64,000 bases of DNA from Pedobacter africanus (GTDB taxonomy: Bacteria > Bacteroidota > Bacteroidia > Sphingobacteriales > Sphingobacteriaceae): assembly GCF_900176535.1 (NCBI RefSeq), contig NZ_FWXT01000001.1, positions 1,984,001 through 2,048,000 on the forward strand, in the 5' to 3' direction. A program made the translations under genes and the position numbers. Within the stretch, counting starts at the first letter, position 1, and each line of letters starts with the position of its first letter. Positions 26,265 through 36,600 of this stretch are shown here, piece by piece. The notes beneath the pieces were generated by a model, which had not been told where the DNA came from, searched no databases, and saw only the letters and a list, made by a program, of their open reading frames with translations.

Positions 26265-27178
26265 TTCTTATAGTTTTGGTTAGGAATTAGGTAAATCTCT
26301 TTTTTCTGCATATTGATGCTGAAGTTGTATTTGCTGATCAGCCCTACGCCTATAGAACCGTCAAAGCCGGGGTTCCAGCTTTCGCTCTGACCGCCGCCCG
26401 CCATCAGCGTAACCAACATATTTTTTATTGGCTCCACATTTGAAAAAGAAAAAGCAGCGGCCTTTCCGGCAAATGTAGGCGTGTTCATTCCCATGCTTAC
26501 GGTGCTGCCATGACTTTCGGCTTTAAATCCGCTTACCAATAGTTTGTGCTGTTTTACAAATGGCCTGAAGCAGATCAGATTGTATGCAGCACCGGTATCG
26601 AATACAAAATTACCGGTGTGCGGCTGGTCGGGCGTAATGCTTAAAGTGCCAGGAATGATAAATAAACCGGCAGGGATTGTAAAAGGAATGGCCTGTCCTC
26701 CCTTTTCTTCTAAATCGCCGAAGTTATACAGGAGCATTTCCTTGCGGTCATAATCCACTTTAACAATATAATGCCGGGCCAGGGTATTGCCGATGATGCC
26801 ATCAGTTCCTTCCTTGTGCATTTCTTTAAAAATCGCGATGCTTTGGTTCTTAAAATCAAAATCGCCCATATGCACTGTATTTCCCGTAGAAACAGAAATA
26901 TCCATAGAACCGCCCACTACTGAGGCTTTCTGGGTACGGGCCACTTTTAGCCCTATAGAATCGGCCAGGCCCTGCCCTATGGCCATACCATCGGCTCCCG
27001 TATCAAACAACAGCCTTAAAGGGCGCGGAAAATCGTTTAGCTTTACCGTGAGGATGATGGTGCCGTTATGGCTTTCAAAAGGAATCCGCGCAATTTCTTT
27101 TGCTTTTGAAACAAAGGCCAGCAATTGTAACGCCAGTGCCAGTAGTAAGAAATGTTTATAGCTGTTTTTAAACTTCAT
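26261..27178 (-). CDS. Secreted retropepsin-like aspartic protease
   Basis: This 305-residue protein has a signal peptide (ALALQLLAFVSKAKE) and two aspartic protease motifs: LLFDTGADG (Asp59) and FVFDTGAAY (Asp194). Each lobe carries one motif, so the active site could form within one chain, unlike single-motif retropepsins that dimerise. It is shorter than eukaryotic pepsins. It lies between two oxidoreductase genes in SusCD locus 2, where it may cut peptides once disulfides are opened (inference). Confidence 0.82.
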   Translation of the reverse strand: MKFKNSYKHFLLLALALQLLAFVSKAKEIARIPFESHNGTIILTVKLNDFPRPLRLLFDTGADGMAIGQGLADSIGLKVARTQKASVVGGSMDISVSTGNTVHMGDFDFKNQSIAIFKEMHKEGTDGIIGNTLARHYIVKVDYDRKEMLLYNFGDLEEKGGQAIPFTIPAGLFIIPGTLSITPDQPHTGNFVFDTGAAYNLICFRPFVKQHKLLVSGFKAESHGSTVSMGMNTPTFAGKAAAFSFSNVEPIKNMLVTLMAGGGQSESWNPGFDGSIGVGLISKYNFSINMQKKEIYLIPNQNYKK

Positions 27179-27200
27179 TATTTCTTTGTTTTAGATTGAC

Positions 27201-28355
27201 TTAGAAACCATAGATCTTTTCCAGTGCTTTGTCAATGGCATCAGAAGCCCCGCTGGTGGTCCGGGTAATGATTTTTCCATCAGCACCAACCAGTATCTTG
27301 GTAGGGAAAGCATTTACATTAAATGTTTTTACAATATTCTGCTGTTCAATGCCATCCTGGTTCAGGATATGCACCCATCTGATATCATCTTCTTCAATCG
27401 CCTTTAGCCAGCTCTTTTTGGAGTCTTCAAGCGTTTTGCCCCGTTCATGAGCTATGGCCACAATTTCAAATCCTTTTGATTTGTATTTTTTGTAGAGTTC
27501 TTTCAAATGCGGATGGCTTGCCCTACACGGTCCGCACCAGCTACCCCAGAAATCAAGGATATAAGCCTTGCCTTTCAGTGTTTCCCTGCTTACCCGGTTG
27601 CCATCTTTGTCTACCCGGTCAAATGCCAGAACGGGAGTACCCGCCTTGGTGAGCGACAAGCGTTGAACTGTTTGTTCAATGTCTTTCCCCTGGACAGTAT
27701 TTTTGTAATCAGGCGCCAATGCATTCCATGCGGCAATGTATTCATCAGCACCGTAACCATTGGCTGTGCGCGATAAAATGAATACCGAAGCAAAAGCATC
27801 AGGATGGGCCTTTATAAAAGCTTTTTCCTTTGCAGAATTTTCCCGGTAAGTTGCCATCAGTTCTTCGTGCAACTTCAGCGAATCGGCCGCTGTAAGTTTT
27901 TTATCCTTTTCGAGCAGCCGGCCCATCAAACGCTTTTGTTTAACTTCTGTTGCCACCATGCTCTGCTGCAAATCATTGTAGAGCTTGTTTTGTTTGCCTC
28001 CCTGCAACTTTACCCCCTGCAGAAACCGGGCATCCCCGCCCATAAAGATGTCTTGATCAAGAAGGAAAAAATTAAATGGCGCGATGGGAATTTGGTTATG
28101 TTGGCCTTCTCTCGGCCAGGAAATATTAAGTCGTGCAGCAACCGGAGTTTTCCGTGCGGCTACACGTGCAGAAAACTGATCGGCATTGCCTTGAACAACT
28201 ATATATCCGTTTTTACTGCCTTCTCCAGTCCAGGAAATGCTAACTTTATTGTTGCCTAATCCCTTAAGGTTTCCTTTAATGAAAATGCTGTCGGTTTGTC
28301 CTTTTGCTATGAGGCTCCCCAGCATCAAGCCAGCTACCGCTAAAAAAGATTTCAT
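27201..28355 (-). CDS. TlpA family thiol-disulfide oxidoreductase
   Basis: This 384-residue exported protein has a signal peptide (VAGLMLGSLIAKGQ), an N-terminal beta domain, a helical middle and a C-terminal thioredoxin domain with GSWCGPCRAS (Cys274, Cys277) and the NAFPTKILV loop. It is more distant from the two DUF4369-type paralogs than they are from each other. A terminator lies just upstream at 28382-28411, so this gene and the next three may form a separate transcript. Confidence 0.88.
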   Translation of the reverse strand: MKSFLAVAGLMLGSLIAKGQTDSIFIKGNLKGLGNNKVSISWTGEGSKNGYIVVQGNADQFSARVAARKTPVAARLNISWPREGQHNQIPIAPFNFFLLDQDIFMGGDARFLQGVKLQGGKQNKLYNDLQQSMVATEVKQKRLMGRLLEKDKKLTAADSLKLHEELMATYRENSAKEKAFIKAHPDAFASVFILSRTANGYGADEYIAAWNALAPDYKNTVQGKDIEQTVQRLSLTKAGTPVLAFDRVDKDGNRVSRETLKGKAYILDFWGSWCGPCRASHPHLKELYKKYKSKGFEIVAIAHERGKTLEDSKKSWLKAIEEDDIRWVHILNQDGIEQQNIVKTFNVNAFPTKILVGADGKIITRTTSGASDAIDKALEKIYGF

Positions 28356-28381
28356 GTGTATATCATTTAGGTTCGGAATAT

Positions 28382-28411
28382 AAAACCAAAGGCCGGATCA
28401 ACCGGCCTTTG
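28382..28411 (-). terminator. Intrinsic terminator after the DUF4369-TlpA gene of locus 2
   Basis: CAAAGGCCGG (28387-28396) pairs perfectly with CCGGCCTTTG (28402-28411) around ATCAA. On the minus strand it is followed by GTTTT. The T-tract is short, so it may only partly stop transcription from the susCD genes. Confidence 0.72.
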
Positions 28412-28413
28412 TA

Positions 28414-29799
28414 TTATTTTGCGGCGAGCGTTTTTTCCAGTAATTGTTTCAGTTCAGGTTTAGACGGTCTCGGGGAATCGATGGTTACGATCTTTCCATT
28501 ACGATCAAATACCATAAAACGTGGTATACCCGTAATTTTATAATACTTGGCAAGATCGCCCCAGCCGGTTGCAAACAACTGCAGGCCACCCAGGTTCTCA
28601 TCTTTGATCATCTTTAACCACTTATCTTTATCTTTTGCTTCATCCACAGAAATGCTGACTACCTGTACATCGGTACCTTTCATTTCTTCCTCCAGCTTTT
28701 TCAGATGAGGGATCTCGGCCTTACATGGGCCGCACCAGGTTGCCCATACATCAACCAATACCACTTTTCCTTTCAGGTCTGCCATTGTTACGGTCTTTCC
28801 GTTTTTATCAGGATAAGAAAAGGCAAAAGCAGGATCGCCTGGCTTTAATGAGGCTAGAGGGGCCAGCAAATCGCGGCTTTTTTGCTGCTGACTTTTAGTC
28901 AGCAAGTATTTACCATAGGCAGCTGTCAGCGCCTGGTACTCATCATAACTTTTCATACGCGCGCCGTTTTCCAAAACGAAATCGCCTTTTAAGGTATCAT
29001 TAGGAATAAAGCTCAGGTCGTTCTTCAGGCCTTCAAGCCCCTGCGTATACTTCATATTTTGTTGCCTCATGTTTACGCTGATCAAACCACCCAGTGTACG
29101 TGAACCCCAAGGCTGACGGTACACTGCCGCAGCGCTTTTAGCAAAATCCTGTGTCTTTAACGTAGCATAATAAGGACTATACTCTTCAACCGAAGGATGC
29201 GCCGAACGCGGGGTATTCAGGAAATTGGTAGCATAGCTGGCCAGATCCCATGCCATGTTTTCCTTCATCAGTTTATCGAACTTTGCATTGCCTGTTACCT
29301 TGCCGTTAAGGAAAGTTTTAGCTTTTCCAGTGATTTCCTCCAACTGAGGGAAGAAGTCAACAAAAGTGCTTTGGTTTTTCATGAAATTGATGGCTTTCTG
29401 CTCTAATGGATTTGTAAAATCGTGCCATTCGGTCATCAGCACATTCTCTTTTGAATTCTGCTTTCCATCGAGTGCATAAGTCAGTTCCGAAATGGTCAGC
29501 GAAAGTTTATCGCCTCCCTTAAAGTAAAACTTATAGTTGTCGTTAGGACTGCCCACAGTGCCTGTCCCTACGACATAAAAACCTTCATATTCCGGGTAAA
29601 AAAGAAAGCCAAAGCGTCCTTTTTCTTCAGGGGTTGACACGGCAATTTCAACGGGGCGCCCTTCTACTACTTTAAAAAGTTTTACAGGGCTCTTTCTCTC
29701 CTTGTTCAGCTGCCCGCTGATCTCTACCGGCAATTGCGCCTGGGTTTGAAGTGCGGCCATGCTTATGAATAAGGCCGCGCTAAACAGTTTTTTAATCAT
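28414..29799 (-). CDS. DUF4369-type TlpA family thiol-disulfide oxidoreductase (paralog)
   Basis: This 461-residue exported protein has a signal peptide (FISMAALQTQAQ), a DUF4369-like N-terminal domain, a helical middle with NFLNTPRSAHP and a C-terminal thioredoxin domain with ATWCGPCKA (Cys356, Cys359). Its layout and long identical blocks match the locus 1 protein at 2797-4146, which points to duplication of a whole uptake-plus-reductase module. A hairpin lies just before it (29830-29857). Confidence 0.9.
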   Translation of the reverse strand: MIKKLFSAALFISMAALQTQAQLPVEISGQLNKERKSPVKLFKVVEGRPVEIAVSTPEEKGRFGFLFYPEYEGFYVVGTGTVGSPNDNYKFYFKGGDKLSLTISELTYALDGKQNSKENVLMTEWHDFTNPLEQKAINFMKNQSTFVDFFPQLEEITGKAKTFLNGKVTGNAKFDKLMKENMAWDLASYATNFLNTPRSAHPSVEEYSPYYATLKTQDFAKSAAAVYRQPWGSRTLGGLISVNMRQQNMKYTQGLEGLKNDLSFIPNDTLKGDFVLENGARMKSYDEYQALTAAYGKYLLTKSQQQKSRDLLAPLASLKPGDPAFAFSYPDKNGKTVTMADLKGKVVLVDVWATWCGPCKAEIPHLKKLEEEMKGTDVQVVSISVDEAKDKDKWLKMIKDENLGGLQLFATGWGDLAKYYKITGIPRFMVFDRNGKIVTIDSPRPSKPELKQLLEKTLAAK

Positions 29800-29829
29800 G
29801 TTAGTTAGTTTATGTGTGTTGATTGTTTA

Positions 29830-29857
29830 AAGCCAGGTGTTATCGGACACCTGGCTT
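29830..29857 (-). terminator. Hairpin between the PKD-like and DUF4369-TlpA genes
   Basis: AAGCCAGGTG and CACCTGGCTT form a perfect 10-pair stem with an 8-base loop. On the minus strand it is followed only by TAAACAATC, a poor T-tract. It may weaken read-through or protect the 3' end of the upstream mRNA and not terminate fully. Confidence 0.5.
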
Positions 29858-29863
29858 CGTCTA

Positions 29864-31387
29864 TTATCGTTCCCTGTAGGTTAGGCTTTGTACTTTCCCG
29901 AACCCACTGAAAGATTTATATAATTGCAAATCGGCGTTTAAAGGAGGGACAGTAAAAAGTTCCATCTTACCATTTATTCCTTCAGGTAAAGCCGGATCGT
30001 AACTGCAGACAATAAGTTTATTCCCTTCCGGATATTTTGTTGTAGACCGGAATACATGGAATTTAATTAATGATACCCTATTTGTTCCCTTGTCTACAAC
30101 CAGCTTGGTTGTCTTAAGGAAGATGTCATATTCATATACTTTTGACCCTACATTATAGAAAACATAAGCCAGGTCAGGACTAATCGCATATTGTTCTGCC
30201 TTATCAAAATCTGTTGCCAGAATTTCTGCATAATAAGACTGTTCATTGCTGGAAATGTTAAACCTTGCCAAAAATCTCTTTGTTCCTGTTGGCTGTTTTA
30301 AAATGGCAAACACTTCGGTACCATTAAAACGGACAAACTCCATATAAAGCAAATCCATACCGGTACTGAAGCTAAATAGTTTTTTATCCGCAGCAGGCTC
30401 AGGCAGCGTTGTACAGGAAGCTGCTGTACCACTGTGCTTCACAAACCTTCGGTTATCCGAATCATAAAGGATTAATGGTAATACAGGGCTGGTTTCATCC
30501 GAACCAAGAAACGGAGCAGCTGTAAAGCCTTTTTTCTCTGCATCGATATAATTAATTGGGGTAGCGTAATACACATTTACCGGTCTATCATAGAGATATA
30601 CATTCCCCTTACCCAGCATATACGCACTGGAATTATTTCTAGCTTTCATTGCCTGAGCATAAAAACCAACAGGTATCTCACCAAACATCTCATAGCTAAG
30701 GTCCATCGTTTTGGTCCATTTATAAGTATTTGGATCTATTTTAGTAGTGCCCTGATCGGTTCCAAGATATAAGCCGTAAGAGATTGCATCAGGGCCGATC
30801 AGCAAGCCAGTAGGATAAGTATAAGCCATTACAGGTTTGCCTTTTAACGTGAGCCCGGACTCTGTAACTTTTAGCAGGTCTATGATGTTTACGAAACTGC
30901 CATCTGATTTCCTGGATATTACATCCAGCCGCGCAGTCCCATTTACATCTGTCATCAGGAACCATCCTTCGTTGATTTCATTCTGCACCGTTAAAGTAAA
31001 TTTCTTACGATATTTCACTCCGCTGGCTTTGTCGGTAACTCCATAATAAAATGTGTATGCCCTTGCAACCAAGGTCATTTTTACATTCAGGTTGCGGGTA
31101 GTGGCCAATACAAACATCTTATCACCTCCAAGCCCGTTCGGCCCTACATAGGCCCATTCATAACTATATTTTGTTGTATCTGCGCCATTATCAGCCGTAA
31201 ACGACAGTATTGGTTTTATTGTAAACTGACTACCGTAAACCGCAGTGGTGTCGTTAACCCCACCAAATTGCTGCACCTCGTTAACTGATTTATAATCGTA
31301 ATTGCCAAGGTCCTTTTTACAGGAATATGCTAGTATTATCGCCAGGGCGATCAGATAAGTATGTATTTTAGTAAACATAAATTTCAT
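29864..31387 (-). CDS. PKD-like family lipoprotein of a SusCD locus
   Basis: This 507-residue lipoprotein (lipobox IILAYSC) is one of the accessory surface lipoproteins often found after susD and DUF4843 genes in Pedobacter-type loci. An Ig/PKD-like N-terminal region (about 25-130; GSQFTIKPILSFTADNGADTTKYSYEWAYVG) precedes a beta-propeller-like stretch. Its role is unknown; it may help bind substrate at the cell surface. The start may instead be the ATG at 31378. It begins 15 bases after the DUF4843 stop. Confidence 0.8.
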   Translation of the reverse strand: MKFMFTKIHTYLIALAIILAYSCKKDLGNYDYKSVNEVQQFGGVNDTTAVYGSQFTIKPILSFTADNGADTTKYSYEWAYVGPNGLGGDKMFVLATTRNLNVKMTLVARAYTFYYGVTDKASGVKYRKKFTLTVQNEINEGWFLMTDVNGTARLDVISRKSDGSFVNIIDLLKVTESGLTLKGKPVMAYTYPTGLLIGPDAISYGLYLGTDQGTTKIDPNTYKWTKTMDLSYEMFGEIPVGFYAQAMKARNNSSAYMLGKGNVYLYDRPVNVYYATPINYIDAEKKGFTAAPFLGSDETSPVLPLILYDSDNRRFVKHSGTAASCTTLPEPAADKKLFSFSTGMDLLYMEFVRFNGTEVFAILKQPTGTKRFLARFNISSNEQSYYAEILATDFDKAEQYAISPDLAYVFYNVGSKVYEYDIFLKTTKLVVDKGTNRVSLIKFHVFRSTTKYPEGNKLIVCSYDPALPEGINGKMELFTVPPLNADLQLYKSFSGFGKVQSLTYRER

Positions 31388-31402
31388 TTTTAATGGTTAA
31401 TA

Positions 31403-32167
31403 CTATTGAACTCCGGCGCCCATGATCATTTCGGTTCCGTCATCTTCATAGACAGTTTTGCCCGCAACTTTCTGATCGTTTAAATAACGCTGCATATATT
31501 TACCATATGCCCCTAGTATACCAAGTGAAGGGGAACCTACAAAAAAACTGGGTTCAACACTTAAGACATCTACCATCAGGAACAATTTTTTACGGCTGAA
31601 TACGCCCAGATAAAAATCAAACCAGCCGGACGGCTTTTTCACAATATCATTGATATATACCTTGTAACTAACGTAACTGTACTTTTTACCCGTTGTTGCG
31701 TTTAATACCTTATCCTGCATAGCTGTAACAAAATTTTCGTTTGGTTGAAGATTTAAGATCAGGAGCGGCTCAGCAGTTTGCATATCGGAGGTACGATGTG
31801 TCTTTAACAATACTGTATCTTTTAACTTGTTTTTCTTTATGGTAAAAGTGGTCGGTAAAGCATCGTAGTGTTTTCCTGCAATTGCTGTCGATCTTGGATC
31901 TACAACCAAGTTGTAGGCTCTGTCATGATTGGCCATAGCTCCCGTTACTCCGATAATAATTTTTGCGACCGAATCAGTTGCTGTTGAATAAGCGAACGAC
32001 AATACTGTTGAATCACTGATTACTTCTCCATTAAAATCGGGAAGCTTTGTTGCTGCATTAAAATAAATGTCAGGCTTTCCTTCGTAGGTAATTACATTGT
32101 TCTTTTTACAGGAGACACCTGCTATAAATAGAAACAACACACTTAAGCTATATAGAATATTTTTCAT
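31403..32167 (-). CDS. DUF4843 lipoprotein
   Basis: The start at 32167 (MKNILYSLSVLFLFIAGVSC) gives a lipoprotein signal with lipobox AGVSC; the longer frame to 32224 overlaps susD and is rejected. The 254-residue protein matches the DUF4843 pattern of SusCD-associated surface lipoproteins (YEGKPDIYFNA, SVAKIIIGVTGAM, GKHYDALPTTFTI, KPSGWFDFYLGVFS). It starts 13 bases after the susD stop. The role is not known. Confidence 0.82.
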   Translation of the reverse strand: MKNILYSLSVLFLFIAGVSCKKNNVITYEGKPDIYFNAATKLPDFNGEVISDSTVLSFAYSTATDSVAKIIIGVTGAMANHDRAYNLVVDPRSTAIAGKHYDALPTTFTIKKNKLKDTVLLKTHRTSDMQTAEPLLILNLQPNENFVTAMQDKVLNATTGKKYSYVSYKVYINDIVKKPSGWFDFYLGVFSRKKLFLMVDVLSVEPSFFVGSPSLGILGAYGKYMQRYLNDQKVAGKTVYEDDGTEMIMGAGVQ

Positions 32168-32180
32168 GTTTTCCTCCTTT

Positions 32181-33620
32181 TTATTGACGGTATTGAGTTT
32201 CAGATAAAGGTAAAGGCAATACATACTTGCTTGCGTTCATGGTTACATTTCCACTTGCAGCCGAGCCGTTAGGGATTGAAGTAATATTTCTTCTTTTGTA
32301 GTAATAAAACAGCTGCCCCTCACCAAAAAACTCCTTTTGATATTCCTTTTGTAATTCAGTGTTTAAATTTGCTGTAGCGGCAAGGCTCAACAGACCGCGG
32401 TTGTTCCGAACAGTATTTAAATAACCAATTGCGGTGGCGGCAACCGGTTCACATTCGGCAGCTATATAGAACATTTCACTGATCTTGATCATAGGAATAC
32501 TGAAACGGAATGTTTTGGCCTTATCAATTACGTCAGCATACTTGTAAAAGGTTCTGTAAGTTTTACTTCCATTGCCCGGAACAGCCCATTGCGGGTTGTA
32601 CCTGTAGTCATTTTCATTGGTCTCAAAGACCGTGGTCAACCGGCCTGCAACTGGGGCGAGTATATTTTTATCTTCCAGCTCAGGCGCAAAGTAGTTGTTA
32701 TAATTGTTGTACAACTGAGAATTCTGAATACCCAGTATCATTTCCTGCGTATAAACCCTGTCTGGATTTGTTTTTTCACTTACCGCAGCAGCTAAGGTGA
32801 TCCAGGGGAACTTGGCGGTATTTTGTATCAGAACTTTTGCTGCTTCAAGAGCCGCGGGTTTATTACCTCTGTACATATTAGCCCTGGCCTGAAGGGCTTT
32901 TACCGCGTAATAATTTAGCCTGTAATTCCGGTTACGCATAAAATTATTTTCTCCATCTATAAATGTTGGCATTACTCCGTTCGCAATGACAGGATCATTT
33001 TTTAACAAAGTTTCGGCCTTTGCCAGATCTGACAAAATCAATGACATGACCTGGTTAGCCGGCAGATATTTATTGGCCGAAGATTCCGCTTGTGTATAGT
33101 ACGGTATAGATTCCTTAACAGAATCAGCCGAATTGTACATAGGCCCATATAAACGAAGCAGATCCAAATGCAACATTGCCCTGATGGCGATTGCTTCTCC
33201 CCTGTAAATAGAATCTGTACTGGCATCCAGCACACCCATATACTTGTTGAGGTTCGCCATAAATACGTTCGCATTTAAAATATTTACGTATGCGGCACTC
33301 CACATCGCGTCAATTTTGTCAACCGCCGGTTTCGTAGCATAATCGTACGTAGACAGGGTCAGTAATGTATGTGAACTGGGAACATTGTAGCGTTGTGCCA
33401 GAATATCTATCGTACTAAGGGTAAGGTTATCGCCATATAAACTGTTTTTGGCCAGGTTAATGTACAGCCCATTCAAAGCTGTATTGACCCCTTTCACTGT
33501 AGAAAAAGTATCCTCTTCAAGCACTTTGTCTTCCGGTTTTACATCCAGAAATTTTTTGCAGGATGCCAACATACCAAGGGCTACCAGCACCGCCATTATT
33601 CTTATATAATTTCTTTTCAT
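32181..33620 (-). CDS. SusD/RagB family outer-membrane lipoprotein (locus 2)
   Basis: This 479-residue lipoprotein (lipobox MLASC, then KKFLDVKPEDKV) is the SusD partner of the SusC encoded 12 bases upstream. Typical features are GLYINLAKNSLYGDNL, EAIAIRAMLHLDLLRLYGPMY in the TPR region, and KISEMFYIAAE near the C-terminus followed by the FFGEGQLFYYYKR motif. It is only distantly related to the locus 1 SusD, so the two loci probably take different substrates. Confidence 0.92.
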   Translation of the reverse strand: MKRNYIRIMAVLVALGMLASCKKFLDVKPEDKVLEEDTFSTVKGVNTALNGLYINLAKNSLYGDNLTLSTIDILAQRYNVPSSHTLLTLSTYDYATKPAVDKIDAMWSAAYVNILNANVFMANLNKYMGVLDASTDSIYRGEAIAIRAMLHLDLLRLYGPMYNSADSVKESIPYYTQAESSANKYLPANQVMSLILSDLAKAETLLKNDPVIANGVMPTFIDGENNFMRNRNYRLNYYAVKALQARANMYRGNKPAALEAAKVLIQNTAKFPWITLAAAVSEKTNPDRVYTQEMILGIQNSQLYNNYNNYFAPELEDKNILAPVAGRLTTVFETNENDYRYNPQWAVPGNGSKTYRTFYKYADVIDKAKTFRFSIPMIKISEMFYIAAECEPVAATAIGYLNTVRNNRGLLSLAATANLNTELQKEYQKEFFGEGQLFYYYKRRNITSIPNGSAASGNVTMNASKYVLPLPLSETQYRQ

Positions 33621-33632
33621 GATTCGCTTCTT

Positions 33633-36600
33633 TTAAAATGATGCCCTTAAACTCATTGAAATTGTTTTTGCGAAAGGGTAGTCTACCCCGCGTTCTCTTA
33701 ACACACTAGATACCTGAAAAATATCATTAGCAATTGCTGTTAATGTAACCGTACTTAGCCCGGCGCGCTTTAACCAGGCCTGCCTGTCGAAGGTATAACC
33801 CAGACTGATAGATTCACCTGTGATGTTGTTATTTCGCTGTACAAATCTCGAAGATTGTGGCGTTACGCTGGTCTGGGAAATGGCCTTGAAATAAGCAACA
33901 TCTCCCGGATTTCTCCACCTGTCGTACAGGGCTCTTCTATCCTGGTTGTTTGCTACGGAAGCATAGGTAATGTTTTCAACCTTGTTATAAAGCGCGGTAT
34001 TAAAAATATCACCACCAAACTGGTATCTTATGTTTACACCTGCATTAAAACCTTTGTAAGAAAAATACGTAGAAGCAACACCTTCAATTACAGGGTTAGT
34101 ATTGCCTACAGCAGATAAGATGGCAGCGTTATAATCATACGTGTATTGCCCGTCGGGCCTCAGGAACATTTCTCGCCCTGTGCCCGGATCTATGCCCAGC
34201 GATTTTGCAGCCCAGATATCGTCAGGACTATATCCATCGTTGAACTGCAGCAACTTGGTAGTTATAGTTTGGTTTTGCTGGTTCTGGGTATTTAATCCGG
34301 CAAGGGCTGAGCCCAATCCACTGTATTTACTTTTATAACTGCTTCCGGTTATATTCAGATTCCACACAATACGATCTTCTAATTTATAAATAGGTGAATA
34401 ACCAATCTTAATTTCGCCCCCCAGGGTATTCATAGTACCTACATTAAAAGGGAATGCGACCAACCCTGTGGAGGAGGCAAGATCTACCGCAACTACTAGT
34501 GGATTGGTGCGCTTGTTATAGACGTTTATATACCCTGTAAGACGATCTTTGAAGAATGAAAAATCTATACCACCGCTAATTTGTGTTGTTTTTTGCGGAG
34601 CAAGATCAGGGTTACCATAAGTGCTTAATGTTACACCCTGTCCAAACTGGTTATAATTGGTGTTGGAATTATAATCGTAAGTAGAGGTAGAAGAGATAGA
34701 GGCATAGTTTTGATTACCCGTGACACCAATATTTCCATATACCCTTAAACGGTTAAGCCAGTTACGGTTTTTCAGCAGAGCTTCATTGTGAAGGTTCCAT
34801 CCTAGTCCTGCTGACCAATATGGCGAAAATTGCCGGTTACTGCCAAATGCGGTTGAACCATCGAGCCTGTAAGAAGCATCCAAAAGAAACCGCTGATCAT
34901 AAGCATAGTTGGCAGATAAAGTAGCATTCACTGATCTCGACACACTTGAAGATGCAGTAGGAGCCCCATTAGCCTGGTAACTATAGGCAAAACGCGGATT
35001 ACCTGTGGCCCCTTCCGGAAAACCTTCTGCGATCATTTGCAATGCCCGGAACTCTCTGTTGTTAATTTCTGCCCTTGCGTTGGCCGTGATAGAATGTTTT
35101 TCGGCAAACACCTTTCCATAAGTAAGCAAAGCATTGGCCTGGTAAGAAAAATTATCGCGCTCATTTCTGGTATACTTTCCTTTTCTGAGTAACGGAATCT
35201 CTTCGAATGAGCTGTGTTCAGGGGCTAGGAACAAAGTACTTTCTGTAGCTCCTTTGATCAATTGCAGGCCTCCTGATAGTCGGATATCAGAGGTAATGTC
35301 ATAATTCAGCTGTAAGTTGTTCTGTACCTCCAGATTGTTGTCTGAATTGATATTTGGCAATAAAGCATTGTAAAGGGGATTGGAAACCCTGAGTACCGTT
35401 CCTCTTGCTGTACGCGTCTGTTCTAAATAGGGAGAGGTAACATCCTTTTTAAAATAAGGATTTGCATTCACAAAATTTGAAAAAGAGCCATATGGGGTTT
35501 CATTTGCCTTGTATCCTCTAACAAACAAATTATTGTTGATGTTTATTTTTTTCTTTCTGTAGGTCAGGTTGATGTTTCCACTCCAGGTATCTCTTCCGGA
35601 GCCCTTCATCGCACCAGTCTGCGTTTTGTAGTTAACCCCTACCCCATATCTGAAACTATCATCTCCTCCCTGCGCAAAGATGGAATTGTTCTCTGAGAAA
35701 CCAGTTCTTACCGGTTCATTTAACCAATAGGTATCTACTCCCTGCTCTACCAATTTTTTATGGTCATTATAGAGCTGATCGAGCTCAATCTGTGAGCTTA
35801 CAGATCCGCTAGTTGTGATGTATCTTCCTGATAAAACTTCAAATTCCAATTTTTCTTTAGCATTCATCATATTGTATACCGATAACAGCGGCATTTCAAC
35901 CCTGAAATCGTTTGAATAAGAAAACTGAAGTTTTCCTGGCTTTGGTTTAATGGTTTCCACAACAATTACCCCGTTTGATGCCCTTGCACCATACAAGGCG
36001 GTAGAGGCAGCATCCTTTAATATCGTAACCGAACCGATTCTGTTAATATCCAGATCGACAATGTTCTGTAAAGTAGTTTCAAAACCATCCAATATAAACA
36101 AGGGTTGGTTCGGATCCGCACCAAACTGATCTCTTAAGGTAGCAATTGGTACACTTGTTTTACCTCTGACCTCAATGTTTGGCAATACATTGGGATTCGC
36201 ACCTGCAAGGTTATTTTCCATCTGGATAAATGATGGATCTAATGTTCGTAAACTCTGAATAAGATTATTATTGCCTATGCTTTTCAATTGGTCTCCACTA
36301 AAAGTTGCAGTAGCCCCGGTAAAACTATTCTTGTTACGGGTAATGCCTGTACCAGTTACAACAAATTCATTCATCAGCTTCTCGTCATCTTCCATAACAA
36401 TAATCCGATAGCTTCCAGCAGGAAACCCAGGTAAATATTTCACTTCTTGCGTTTTAAAGCCTATATAAGAGATCTGTAGTACATCTTTTTCCGACTGCAG
36501 TACAATCCTGAATGTTCCATCCTGGCCTGTGGCCACCGCTCTGGTATCGGATCCTTTTATCCGGATGGAGGCCCCTCCTATTGGCTTATTGTTCTTATCC

